Positions 27,531 to 36,786 of a stretch of 64,000 nucleotides of DNA are shown piece by piece (position 1 is the stretch's first letter; the number at the start of each line of letters is the position of its first letter). Under the pieces are notes generated by a model that saw only the letters and a list, made by a program, of their open reading frames with translations, searched no databases and was not told the DNA's origin. The DNA lies in contig JBNKUI010000040.1 of assembly GCA_050298535.1 (NCBI GenBank), positions 1-64,000 of the forward strand. The letters are read 5' to 3'. This stretch comes from JABDMH01 sp050298535. GTDB taxonomy: Bacteria; Bacteroidota; Bacteroidia; Chitinophagales; Saprospiraceae. The translations under genes and the position numbers were made by a program.

Positions 27531-29144
27531 ATGAGTCGCCTGCTTTCTTTCTTCTTATTTTTTATTGTCGCATGCCGACCTTCAACTTCCGATCAGGATA
27601 GTCTCGGGACTCCCAACATATTATTTGCTATCAGTGATGATCAATCTTTTGCTCATACCAGTTTTGCAGGAGCAAGGTTCATAAATACACCTGCTTTTGA
27701 TCGAATAGCAGAGACGGGAGTCTATTTTCGAAATTGTCTTTCCGGGTCCCCGGGTTGTGCCCCCTCACGTAGTGCCATTGTGACTGGGCGATATCACTGG
27801 CAAAATGAGCAGTCGGGACAACATGCCTCCGGGTGGATGAAGAAGTATGTCCCCTTCGTGGATTTGTTGCAAAACAATGGCTATCATACAGGGTACACAG
27901 GTAAGGGTGTAGGGCCCTTCAAATATGGAGAAATTGACTCACTCCGAGTGGAAAATGCGGCAGGTAAGTCCTACTCATCCATCAAATATGAGGAGGGTAC
28001 ACCCCAGGATGAACGACCCGGTCGATTTATTAATGCGACCAACTATGCGGCCAATTTTGAAGATTTTCTGGCTCAACGTGAAAAGGGAAAGCCTTTTTTC
28101 TTTTGGTACGGTGCCACCGAACCGCATCGTGATTACGAGGAAGGTATTGGACTGAAGCAGGGAAAACGGTTGGAGGATGTTGATGTACCTGCGTTCTTTC
28201 CGGATGTGGAAACCGTACGAAGCGACTTGTTAGACTATGCGGTGGAGATTGAATGGTTTGACCTACATTTGCAACGCATGTTGGAGCATTTGGAATCGAT
28301 TGGTGAGCTGGAAAACACCATTGTTATAGTTACATCTGACAATGGTATGCCTTTTCCACGAGCAAAGGCCAATGGATATGAATATGGTGTTCATGTTCCG
28401 ATGGCTATCAGCTATCCCCGGGCATTTCCGGGTGGACGCCAAGTAGACGATCTGATTAGTTTCGTCGATCTGGCACCGACCATTTTAGAAATTACCTCGA
28501 CAACTCAGGAGGGTATGTTACCTATCGCGGGGAGAAGCTTCCTGAATATTCTCACCAGTGATCAGGAAGGACAGGTAGATGCCACACGACAGTATGCATT
28601 TAATGGTCGCGAACGACATTCCTCCTCACGATACAAGAATTTGGGTTATCCTCAACGCATGATCAGAGATGGTCAATACCTGTTGACCTGGAATTTACGA
28701 CCTGAGCGTTGGCCGGCAGGTGCCCCTCAACGTATTCAGCCTGATGCAGACGGTCAGCTGTGGCCCATGTATGGACTGGATGAGGATGGAGTACACCATT
28801 CTGCCTGGGCGTTTACTGACGTGGACGCATGTCCTACCAAGTCGTTTCTTGTGGAGAATTACGAAGTCGATAGTATTCGTCCATACTTTGATATGTCATA
28901 TGCCAAGCGCCCGGAGTTTGAATTTTTCAATATTGAGGATGATCCCGATTGCCTCCACAACTTAAGTGGGCAGGCCGAATTTCAGGAGGCCGAATCTCGA
29001 CTCTTTAGGGCTTTGGAAGAAAAATTGAAGGAAACGGCTGATCCACGCCTTGTTGGATCTGATCCGGAGGTTTTTGACTCGTACATGCGTTATAGCCCTA
29101 TGCGGGAATTTCCAAAACCGGATTGGTTACAGATCAAGGACTAG
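27531..29144 (+). CDS. Type I sulfatase (heparan N-sulfatase/SGSH-like)
   Basis: Sulfatase of 537 residues with a lipoprotein signal (FIVAC, Cys15). The DD metal pair is at 36-37 and the FGly motif is CAPSR (Cys76), preceded by SGSPG and followed by SAIVTGRY. VTSDNGMPFPRAK carries the later metal ligands in the manner of sulfoglucosamine sulfohydrolases. The overall pattern (ISDDQSF, GARFINTP) matches bacterial proteins annotated as heparan N-sulfatases, but these also cut O-sulfates on algal glycans. It is divergent from the MBL gene and stands alone on the plus strand. Substrate identity is uncertain. Confidence 0.92.
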   Translation: MSRLLSFFLFFIVACRPSTSDQDSLGTPNILFAISDDQSFAHTSFAGARFINTPAFDRIAETGVYFRNCLSGSPGCAPSRSAIVTGRYHWQNEQSGQHASGWMKKYVPFVDLLQNNGYHTGYTGKGVGPFKYGEIDSLRVENAAGKSYSSIKYEEGTPQDERPGRFINATNYAANFEDFLAQREKGKPFFFWYGATEPHRDYEEGIGLKQGKRLEDVDVPAFFPDVETVRSDLLDYAVEIEWFDLHLQRMLEHLESIGELENTIVIVTSDNGMPFPRAKANGYEYGVHVPMAISYPRAFPGGRQVDDLISFVDLAPTILEITSTTQEGMLPIAGRSFLNILTSDQEGQVDATRQYAFNGRERHSSSRYKNLGYPQRMIRDGQYLLTWNLRPERWPAGAPQRIQPDADGQLWPMYGLDEDGVHHSAWAFTDVDACPTKSFLVENYEVDSIRPYFDMSYAKRPEFEFFNIEDDPDCLHNLSGQAEFQEAESRLFRALEEKLKETADPRLVGSDPEVFDSYMRYSPMREFPKPDWLQIKD

Positions 29145-29265
29145 CATGATTTTCAGTTTAGCAAATTAGATATTTCTAAGATGAAGCTCATCCTAAAACC
29201 TGAGTGTTTGCAGATGTTCCTCTTTTCCCACTCAATGGCATTTTTATTGACAGTCCAAGGAATTA

Positions 29266-29652
29266 TCATATGATAGCCTCTGGATACTTCTTTTGCGTCC
29301 AAGCAGCTATCATGAAGATTAAGGATGGCACGAGTAGAATAATACCGGGGATGATAGCTTTCAGCCAAAAAGCAAATATTGAGTTGACCAGTACCCATAT
29401 AGATAAGGTCAACAGTATAGCATAATTTGGCTTTCTCCTTACCGTTAGGATCCCGATGACTCCGAGTCCAATGAGCTGAACGGAGGGTAATAAAAATAAG
29501 ATGGGAAAAATATTCTTTACTAGGGATGATACATTGGACTGCTGGACTAAGTTGTTAACGTAATTGATGCCACTGCCATGAAATATTCCCACGATAAGAA
29601 GGAAGATGCTGGCGGCTATACAAGAAGTTTTAATTTTCTTTTCCAATTGCAT
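29266..29652 (-). CDS. Small four-helix membrane protein
   Basis: Hydrophobic product of 128 residues with four predicted helices (about 8-27, 44-66, 72-92 and 94-116) and short polar ends. The family is not recognised. The first helix is not followed by a signal-peptidase site, so it is likely an integral inner-membrane protein. It lies between the plus-strand sulfatase gene (convergent) and a methyltransferase gene upstream on the same strand, 55 bases away, and may be co-transcribed with the latter. Confidence 0.6.
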   Translation of the reverse strand: MQLEKKIKTSCIAASIFLLIVGIFHGSGINYVNNLVQQSNVSSLVKNIFPILFLLPSVQLIGLGVIGILTVRRKPNYAILLTLSIWVLVNSIFAFWLKAIIPGIILLVPSLIFMIAAWTQKKYPEAII

Positions 29653-29707
29653 GTGAAGAACTTTTTCTTGGGTTGAGAGCTAAAAGCTGGATGTTGCCGT
29701 ACTTTTC

Positions 29708-30541
29708 TCAGTATTGACTCTTTAAGTAGATGCCACTCTCAAGTTCCAGCGCATCAATTTTTAGATGATCTAGTAAGTTCAAGAGCTTGTTTTTTGTACT
29801 ATCTCCCATAAGAAGATTGAGCCCCATTTTAGGTGGTCCAAATTCTTTCAATCGTGCTACCAGCGCCTCAAAAAACTCTATACCGGCTTTTGTTTCACTC
29901 CTTTTAGCTGTCTTTTTAAACCCTAACTCTCTGAGAATTTTTTGCATCTCGTGAGTCTTAGCGAGGAAACTTAGGTCAGATGTAGAAGCCCAGGGCATGG
30001 GATAGGTAACTTCCTCATCGTTACTTTTGAAGATGTCATAATAGAGAAAGAAGCCACCTGGTTTTAGTACTCGATGTATTTCCGAGTAAAATTGATGCTT
30101 ATCGGGAATATTCATCTGAACATGTTGGGTCCATACTGCATCAAAAGAACTGTTCTCAAAAGGCAGCTCTGTGGCGTTACCGACTACAAATTTGGTCTTG
30201 TGATCAAGTTTAACCAGTTGAGAAAGTTTTTCTGCCGTACTAACAAATTCAAGAGAAAGATCTAATCCGGTAACATCACAATCATACATTTCTGCCAACA
30301 TTCTGCAAGGGCCACCCAATCCACATCCTACATCAAGGACTTTAAGTCCTTGCAGGTTAATCTGCCCTGCAATTTCTCTGGATACCGTAGCTCCCCGGAC
30401 ATGGAATTCATCCACACCTTCAATATCAGCCCTTCTGACTGAATCTAAATCAATGTTCAGATCTCTTAACCGATTAAGAATATCTTCGTAAAGACCTTCC
30501 TTGTAGTAATGTTTTTCAAGGTTTTGATTTAAGTTTTTCAT
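29708..30541 (-). CDS. Class I SAM methyltransferase (sarcosine/dimethylglycine-type)
   Basis: Methyltransferase of 277 residues. Motif I is LKVLDVGCGLGGPCRMLAE, with GLDLSLEFV supplying the acidic residue that binds the SAM ribose. FDAVWTQHVQMNIPDK and LKPGGFFLYYDIF are motifs IV and VI. The GCGLGGPCR version and the N-terminal YYKEGLYEDILNRL helix are typical of the sarcosine/dimethylglycine N-methyltransferase and related group, some of which make glycine betaine as an osmolyte. A betaine role is possible for a marine organism but not shown. Cytoplasmic; possibly co-transcribed with the small membrane protein. Confidence 0.82.
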   Translation of the reverse strand: MKNLNQNLEKHYYKEGLYEDILNRLRDLNIDLDSVRRADIEGVDEFHVRGATVSREIAGQINLQGLKVLDVGCGLGGPCRMLAEMYDCDVTGLDLSLEFVSTAEKLSQLVKLDHKTKFVVGNATELPFENSSFDAVWTQHVQMNIPDKHQFYSEIHRVLKPGGFFLYYDIFKSNDEEVTYPMPWASTSDLSFLAKTHEMQKILRELGFKKTAKRSETKAGIEFFEALVARLKEFGPPKMGLNLLMGDSTKNKLLNLLDHLKIDALELESGIYLKSQY

Positions 30542-30841
30542 CTATTAAATATTCTGGAGTTTTGAGAAGATGTCAACTAATAGTAGCAGATCCCTTGGCA
30601 TCTAGTGAAATACTTGATGTATCAATATGCACCATGATCATAGACCTCAAGAAAATAAAGTTAGACAATTGGCTAGCATCGATGATACATCATCCCAGGT
30701 TACGCTCAAAATGTAATTATGCTAAACTTTCCGTAGCTGTCCTTTATTCCTACTTCCCAAAATATGTCGAAACCTTTATCATGTACACTCCTAATTTACA
30801 TGATCCAGACGGATTTAACCACAAATCTTTAATTCAATACA
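30542..30841. other. Intergenic region, nothing recognised
   Basis: The spacer between the methyltransferase and the T9SS protein genes contains one plus-strand open frame whose product has no recognisable pattern. I see no RNA, repeat or terminator that I would defend. Confidence 0.4.
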
Positions 30842-32707
30842 TTATTCTTTGATAAACGGGATGGCATGTTCATCAATTAGCAAAAAGTATGTGCCGGATA
30901 TTAACCGCGAAATATTGATTTCACTTTTACCGAATTCTTCGAGGGTAATTCGACCGTACATGTCAAATATTCGAATTTGACCTATGGGCTTTTCGGACTC
31001 AATTCGTATGTAATCAGATGCTGGATTCGGATAAATCAATTCATTAGCCGTCACTTCTGTCGTATTAGTCACCAGTTCTTCAATCACTGTTCCTAGTCCC
31101 TCATTATAATAAGAGCCAGAGCGGGATGAAAGAAACGACACGGGTCTCACCATAAATGCGGAGGCATTTTCCTTCAATATAGAGAGGTTGTAATTGGTTT
31201 GTTGCATGGGGCCGTCACCTAGCAAGGTCCAGTTGGAGTCTTCATATTTTGCGTATAGTGTATAAGCATCTACACCTTCTTCCGGTGAAGCGTTCCAGGA
31301 AAGTTCGGTCCCTACGACTTGTACATCAGTCACGGGAGCATGATAGTACATTTTTAAAGAAGGGTCTCCCAGCAGACTCACACTCGAAAGGAATTTTCCA
31401 AATGGACTGTAGTAATTACCATTATTATTAATGGTATTAAGGAGTACCTGCCCCACGGGTTTGCCCATCGCCATGTGATGGAAATACCAGATGGGACGTC
31501 CACTCCAGGCGTTGATCAGGGATGTACCCCTGGCCAGGGCTGCTCTTAGTAAATTGTTTTGACTGTCCCAGTCACCAAAGTAAGATCCAAAAATGGTAGT
31601 GAATATAGATTGAATACTGTCGGTCACCAGATTATTGGTTGAAATAATTCCTCCCGCCCCCTGATAATTTCCACCACCAGCGCCGAAGGCAAATAGATAG
31701 TCCTTTGCTGTACACTGCTTAAATTCATCGTAATTTATGCTGTCCGGCTCAAGGAACGTATGAAAAGATTTAATGGCGCCCTGTGCAAATCCTTCTGCCA
31801 GGTTAAAATTATTATCAATGATGGCTCGATTGGCCACCTTGATTTTTGCCAGTCGATAGTCGATGTTGCGTTGTAGATATCGTCGGGTAAGCTCTATTTC
31901 CGACTCATTCAGTTTTGGCAGGTCTGAAAAATCCACTCTGCCGACAGCAATCTCTATGGTGGAAGGAATGGAAGTCTGATCAAATTTGCCATCACCGGGA
32001 ATGTTTTTATTTGCATCCCGACTAGCATCCGTATTATTTACCGAGACATCTGTCCAATTGCCATCTATATCACCATAGTAAGCATCCGCAACCCAGGCTC
32101 CTTTATGATTGTCATGACCGTCTACGGCATAGTTACCTGCATAAGGAACGGGGATGTGTCCCACCAGTAATAAATAGGAGAGGGGTGATGATGCATAGGA
32201 CTCCAAAACTTTTTCTTTTACATCCGGTACCATCATATCAGACTCTATTACCCGCACCTCTGTGCCAATCAACTCCCGCGCAAGAATATCTCTGTATGTT
32301 TCAATGAGATCTTCTAATGCATCATAGATAGAATCTGTCACCAGGATCAGCATTTGCTCCTGTTGATCTGCATCGAAGTATTCGTTACCCGCTAGAATGT
32401 ATCCCGTGGCATAGTCCCCACCCACGGTCTCTATAAATACCTCAACGGGCTCCGTATAGATCTCGGAGAAGGTATAAAAGGTGTCTGTCACCTCTGATTG
32501 GGCCATAATCCATGAGGACTCAAGATTGGTTCGATAACTGATGCGATAGCTATCGACTCCATCCTTAGCATTCCAGGATATCGTAAGGTCGCCACTCTCT
32601 GTGAACAGGGCCTGGCTGATGATCGATTGTTTAATATCATTGGACCGCTGGGCCACGGTTGAAGTAAGAAGCAAGACGAAGAGGATAGACGTAAAAATGA
32701 ATTTCAT
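30842..32707 (-). CDS. Gingipain (C25)-like T9SS cargo, probably inactive
   Basis: Secreted protein of 621 residues: a signal peptide (to about AQR, 19-21), a fibronectin III-like domain (about 30-105), a C25/gingipain-like core (about 110-480) and a type IX secretion C-terminal domain (YPNPASDYIRI and GTYFLLI). The core keeps family marks such as LLLVGHIPVPYAG and the LLGDPSLKMYY end. Where gingipains carry the catalytic His in a GHG motif and the Cys in a VACVNG-like motif, this protein shows FGAGGGNY and FGSYFGDWD, without His or Cys. It is therefore probably a non-peptidase relative, perhaps a binding or surface protein. The T9SS tail makes cell-surface or secreted location very likely. 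Confidence 0.75.
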   Translation of the reverse strand: MKFIFTSILFVLLLTSTVAQRSNDIKQSIISQALFTESGDLTISWNAKDGVDSYRISYRTNLESSWIMAQSEVTDTFYTFSEIYTEPVEVFIETVGGDYATGYILAGNEYFDADQQEQMLILVTDSIYDALEDLIETYRDILARELIGTEVRVIESDMMVPDVKEKVLESYASSPLSYLLLVGHIPVPYAGNYAVDGHDNHKGAWVADAYYGDIDGNWTDVSVNNTDASRDANKNIPGDGKFDQTSIPSTIEIAVGRVDFSDLPKLNESEIELTRRYLQRNIDYRLAKIKVANRAIIDNNFNLAEGFAQGAIKSFHTFLEPDSINYDEFKQCTAKDYLFAFGAGGGNYQGAGGIISTNNLVTDSIQSIFTTIFGSYFGDWDSQNNLLRAALARGTSLINAWSGRPIWYFHHMAMGKPVGQVLLNTINNNGNYYSPFGKFLSSVSLLGDPSLKMYYHAPVTDVQVVGTELSWNASPEEGVDAYTLYAKYEDSNWTLLGDGPMQQTNYNLSILKENASAFMVRPVSFLSSRSGSYYNEGLGTVIEELVTNTTEVTANELIYPNPASDYIRIESEKPIGQIRIFDMYGRITLEEFGKSEINISRLISGTYFLLIDEHAIPFIKE

Positions 32708-33069
32708 ATTACCTTTTTCTTGATCAAAAACACTATTGATTGGTTTAAGGATGGCTCAAGGTTTGCAGGCTATTGATAAGAGACACTATCATATTGTCCA
32801 GAGCCATAACAGTTTGAATGCATACACCATGCCGCATTTTAAGAATATATGGTGGACAATTCTTTGAGCTATTGTTCTCTCCAAAGCGTGGTGCTACTGC
32901 ACATAATGACCCGTAAATAGGTGTTCTATGGGCTAAGTATTGTGCGAATCTTTTCGATCAGAATTTCGTATGACCAGTAGGTAATAAATTAGCTTACAAG
33001 ATTTTCTGGTTGTGATCTTCATATATTATCACACAAATAATAGAAGTACTTCTTCCCGCTGAAATTACC
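32708..33069. other. Intergenic region, nothing recognised
   Basis: AT-rich spacer between the T9SS protein and VIT1-like genes. It must contain the promoter of the T9SS gene; no motif stands out and no coding frame is convincing. Confidence 0.4.
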
Positions 33070-33777
33070 CTAAACATTGACGCCAAAGAGATAGCCAACT
33101 AAAGCAGAGAGTCCCATGGCAATGGTGCCCCAGATGGTAATCCTGATGATTGCTTTCAGAATGTTTGAACCTCCGGTTTTGGCTGCTGTCGCTCCCAGAA
33201 TAATTAGAAATAAAGTGGTGAATCCATAAAGCCAGTATTCCATGCCTACAAAAGGAGCTAAGAGTACAACTATCAGGGGCAATAGTCCACCAACGGTAAA
33301 TGCGGCACCTGATGCTAAGGCTGCCTGGATTGGGTTTGCTTGAGAAATTTCATTGATACCCAGCTCATCACGAATATGAGCACCCAATGCATCGGCTTCG
33401 GTCAACTCTTTGGCTACCTGCATGGCCGTTGTCTTCTTGAGCCCTCTTCTTTCATAAATCTGCGCAAGTATATGTAATTCTTCCTCTGGCATATTCTCAA
33501 GTTCCTGTTTTTCCCTTTCAATATCTGCCTGTTCGATATCCGTCTGTGAGCTCACGGATACATATTCTCCCGCTGCCATAGAAAGGGCTCCGGCCACCAG
33601 GCCCGCGACAGTTGCGAGCAATACGGGCTCTCGAGTAGCACTTGCTGTGGCCACACCAATCGCGAGGCTGGAGATAGAAATGATGCCATCGTTGGCTCCC
33701 AGCACAGCGGCTCGCAGCCAATTACTTCGATGTATATAGTGCTTATCCAGGTAATTATCTATCGTCAATTTTTCCAT
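33070..33777 (-). CDS. VIT1/CCC1-family metal transporter
   Basis: Integral membrane transporter of 235 residues. HRSNWLRAAVLGANDGI is the first-helix signature of the VIT1/CCC1 family, followed by GALSMAAGEYVSVSSQTDIEQADIEREKQEL, whose acidic cytoplasmic stretch contributes metal-binding residues. Five helices are visible in the usual order. Family members move Fe2+ or Mn2+ out of the cytoplasm (into vacuoles in eukaryotes). No regulator or metal-linked gene is adjacent. Family assignment is firm; the metal is not. Confidence 0.93.
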   Translation of the reverse strand: MEKLTIDNYLDKHYIHRSNWLRAAVLGANDGIISISSLAIGVATASATREPVLLATVAGLVAGALSMAAGEYVSVSSQTDIEQADIEREKQELENMPEEELHILAQIYERRGLKKTTAMQVAKELTEADALGAHIRDELGINEISQANPIQAALASGAAFTVGGLLPLIVVLLAPFVGMEYWLYGFTTLFLIILGATAAKTGGSNILKAIIRITIWGTIAMGLSALVGYLFGVNV

Positions 33778-33927
33778 TTCTCTTTTTTAAGTTGAAAGAT
33801 CAGAGAACTAGTAGATCACCTATTCCTTTACAAGGTACAGTGATGCACCTTAAAAATAAGAAGTGGAAAAACTTTTATTCAATTTGATGATGAAGTTTGT
33901 ATCGGCCGTTTCGATCATTCATCGGCC

Positions 33928-35007
33928 CTACTCATCCCACGGGCCACTTTGTGTGACGTGAACAAAGGATTCACCCTCCAGGCGATAGAGACCGCCACCA
34001 CCACCGACCCAAATGCGTCCCTGCTGATCCTCAAGAATGGCCTGAACGGCCCGGACGCCTAACCCTTGTGCTTCACAGAAGTTTGTAAAATAACCATCAT
34101 TGGAGTTTGAAGGTGAAAGGCTATATCGATAGACGCCATAGCCTTCAGAGCTTAGCCAAATATTTCCTTTTGAGTCTTCATAAATGTCGCAAACTTCATT
34201 ATTCCCGATACTGTCATATTGTGTATAGTTTACAAAGCTTTTACCATCAAAGCGACTTGCCCCACCATGTCGGGTTCCAAACCAGACGTTTCCACTGCGA
34301 TCTTGTATGATGACATCTACACTGTTATCCGCCAGCCCATCTTCCATAGTATATTGAGTGAAAACTTTTGTCACCGGATCATAGGCAAATGCACCAAAAC
34401 CATTGGTACTAAACCATAGCATACCCGACTGGTCTTCGTATATAGACCAAGCTGTACTTTTCGTAATAAATTCGCCACTTATTTTCTCAGGGTAGGGAAG
34501 TGTAAATGGCATCCAGTTGAGACCATCAAATCGATAAATGCCAGACACTCCTCCGGCCCATACATTGCCTTTGCTGTCAGCAAAGACGCTCCAGAATCTT
34601 TGACCCTCAAAGTATTGATCACTGGGGTAGTTACTAAACTTTCGTCTCCCGTCAGCAGTGGTCTTCCAGGCATATTTAACAATACCCTGATCGGTGGCAA
34701 ACCAAATGTTCTTTTGTGGGTCTTCAGCAATACCGGTGATCTGCTGACCCGTAAAACCCTGTGAATTGGAGTAGTAGGTCAAGGTATCCCCATCATAGAC
34801 GGCAACACCATAACCGCCTGTTCCCAACCAGAGTTTACCATTCTTGTCCTGGAAGATATGTCGGATGTATTCAGCGATTTGTGTGCTATCAGGATTTGGG
34901 GTCGTATTTGAGACACTTTGAGTATTATCATTTGATGCACTTTGTCCCCCACAAGCAATGAAGCATGTGAAAATTAGCAGGAAAGGAAAGCCAATTAGTG
35001 TTTTCAT
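33928..35007 (-). CDS. Seven-repeat propeller lipoprotein (two-component regulator propeller)
   Basis: Lipoprotein (signal to FIAC, Cys19) of 359 residues made of seven repeats of the type found in the periplasmic sensor of hybrid two-component systems. Each has a DxxGxxWxGT-type core: KLWLGTGGYGV, NIWFATDQGI, NVWAGGVSGI, MLWFSTNGFG, NVWFGTRHGG, NIWLSSEGYG and RIWVGGGGGL. Seven repeats would close one propeller. Unlike the hybrid sensors, no kinase, transmembrane helix or second propeller follows, so it cannot signal alone. It may bind a ligand in the envelope. The fold is clear; the role is unknown. Confidence 0.8.
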   Translation of the reverse strand: MKTLIGFPFLLIFTCFIACGGQSASNDNTQSVSNTTPNPDSTQIAEYIRHIFQDKNGKLWLGTGGYGVAVYDGDTLTYYSNSQGFTGQQITGIAEDPQKNIWFATDQGIVKYAWKTTADGRRKFSNYPSDQYFEGQRFWSVFADSKGNVWAGGVSGIYRFDGLNWMPFTLPYPEKISGEFITKSTAWSIYEDQSGMLWFSTNGFGAFAYDPVTKVFTQYTMEDGLADNSVDVIIQDRSGNVWFGTRHGGASRFDGKSFVNYTQYDSIGNNEVCDIYEDSKGNIWLSSEGYGVYRYSLSPSNSNDGYFTNFCEAQGLGVRAVQAILEDQQGRIWVGGGGGLYRLEGESFVHVTQSGPWDE

Positions 35008-35132
35008 TATCAGTATTTACTCCAAAAGTATAATCTGATAGACCCTCCACATGCTAATGAATGTAAATAGATGTAAAGTGAATGTAAAATGGTGAAAAAG
35101 TAGTGGGTTGCGGACTAATAATTGGTGTCTAC

Positions 35133-35591
35133 TTAGCGCTTTCCATATTTCAAGATGATGGCCAGCTGTCCCGCGTGATGCACCGTATGCGAGACAATTC
35201 TTCCGAAGGCTTCTGCTTTGGTTTTGGTACCAAATTCCCGGGTAGAGATCTCGGTTTCCCAGTCCTCATCACGCTGTTTTAGCAAAATGGAATGGAGCTT
35301 TTTACGCGAAAATGAAACATACTCCTTCAGCGATTCTAAATCGGTCCATTGTCCGGTATCTCTTTGATCCATGAGGGTCTTGGCTCTTACTTGTACCGAT
35401 TGGTCACCAAACACATTTTTTGCAAAAAGTAATTCTACATCACCAATATGTCGAATGAGGAATCCTACGGTGTTAGGTGCATCACTTAGCTTTTTCTGCA
35501 GGTCACTTTCTGTCAGGTTTTCCAATAGGTTTGAAAATCGGGTCCGAGCTTCTAACCAGAGCTCGAGCAGTGTTTCTGTCTTTGTTTTCAT
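35133..35591 (-). CDS. DinB family protein
   Basis: Four-helix-bundle protein of 152 residues of the DinB/YfiT superfamily. The family's metal-binding histidines are plausible in FLIRHIGDVELLF (first pair) and RIVSHTVHHAGQLAIIL (C-terminal pair). Members are thiol- or metal-dependent enzymes or of unknown role, and the name comes from the Bacillus damage-inducible gene. No LexA-like box was found upstream. It is a single gene with no functional neighbour. Confidence 0.85.
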   Translation of the reverse strand: MKTKTETLLELWLEARTRFSNLLENLTESDLQKKLSDAPNTVGFLIRHIGDVELLFAKNVFGDQSVQVRAKTLMDQRDTGQWTDLESLKEYVSFSRKKLHSILLKQRDEDWETEISTREFGTKTKAEAFGRIVSHTVHHAGQLAIILKYGKR

Positions 35592-35864
35592 TTGGTATGA
35601 TCTTACGCCGAAAAATACATGATCAGTGCTACTATCTCGCTGATTTCGATCAATGTGGAGATAGTAATTATACCTTTTACAATTTAAATGTAGGATTCAC
35701 TTCAAATGATCTGCCCCATGGTGAACTCAATAGACCATATTTTTGAAAAACCAACAAATATGAAAGTCTTGGTTACTTGCGTAAATGTATTATCAATGAA
35801 TTTTTAGATGCACTTTACCACCTATCCACTCGATAGACACAGCTTATGATTGACTGGCCCGGTA

Positions 35865-36290
35865 TTAAGCACTGGCTGCGGGTTTAGTTTTCTTTCTGAT
35901 CAGGCGATATTTTTCTAATGCCCGATACGCTGCCACTATCGCGACATACTCCACGGCAATCAGCCAGAATCCAGGATCAGCAAAGAAGGTCAGGTGATTT
36001 CCACCATGAGGAATGATGAATACCGGAACGGTGATCACAGCATCCAGGATCATGGCACCCAAAAACATCACGACTCCCAGGAGTATACCATGCGTGTCAT
36101 GACCTTTTCGATAGTATAGTCGGGCTCCCAGGATCGCAGCGGGAATAATGGCCAGCATGAGTACTAAATTAGCCTGATAATCAGGATCCTCCATGATCGG
36201 GACGAAGAATGATCCGATATAGGCCATGATTCCGATAAGATAAACTACGATCGAACTAATAGCAGCGTGTTTGAAATGTAGATGGGTCAT
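35865..36290 (-). CDS. Four-helix membrane protein, possibly DUF5367
   Basis: Product of 141 residues with four hydrophobic segments (about 10-30, 42-60, 72-93 and 104-124) and a basic tail. It looks like DUF5367, a small inner-membrane family, by its GARLYYRKG and AMILDAVITVPVFIIPHGG stretches, but I cannot verify the match. No catalytic residues are evident. Monocistronic. Confidence 0.65.
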   Translation of the reverse strand: MTHLHFKHAAISSIVVYLIGIMAYIGSFFVPIMEDPDYQANLVLMLAIIPAAILGARLYYRKGHDTHGILLGVVMFLGAMILDAVITVPVFIIPHGGNHLTFFADPGFWLIAVEYVAIVAAYRALEKYRLIRKKTKPAASA

Positions 36291-36786
36291 ACTTTTACTT
36301 TTTTGATTTTTAAATTAAATACCATGTAAAAGTGCATATAAGAGCCTGGGGATGCTTGACACTTTACGCCAATGTTTTGACATATTGAGTCAGGAATACG
36401 TAACCGCCCTGATAAGTATATTAGAGCTCAGAACTTTAGGTATCCTTTTATTCCAAACTTTATCAAGTGAGAGCTAGAATTTATCCGATTCTACGGATAT
36501 CATTATGATGATGATTTCAATTTTTAAATAAGGGGGACTTATTGTAATCCTGCATCTCTCAATTCGAATTTGTGGAATATAGTCAGGATTAGTAGCACAG
36601 ATTGGATTCTTAGATTTGTTTTCATAGATGATTAAGGATTGGTATATTGATTTCAATAATAGCAGTTCATATAATTGGGTCAGGACAATCAAAATGGACC
36701 TTTCTGGCCCTTTTGACAAGATCCAGGGGAACTCCGATCCTAATTAAAATAGATCTGAAAATTGGAAGTATGAATTTGCATTACCA
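36291..36786. other. Intergenic region, no supported gene
   Basis: AT-rich spacer of about 500 bases. One minus-strand open frame of 81 codons is present but has no family pattern, and I do not call it. No RNA or repeat recognised. Confidence 0.45.

Noticed and set aside
30562..30852. 96-codon plus-strand frame between genes
   Set aside because: Overlaps the end of the T9SS gene, no signal, no recognisable pattern.
36474..36719. 81-codon minus-strand frame
   Set aside because: AT-rich spacer; composition and pattern look random.
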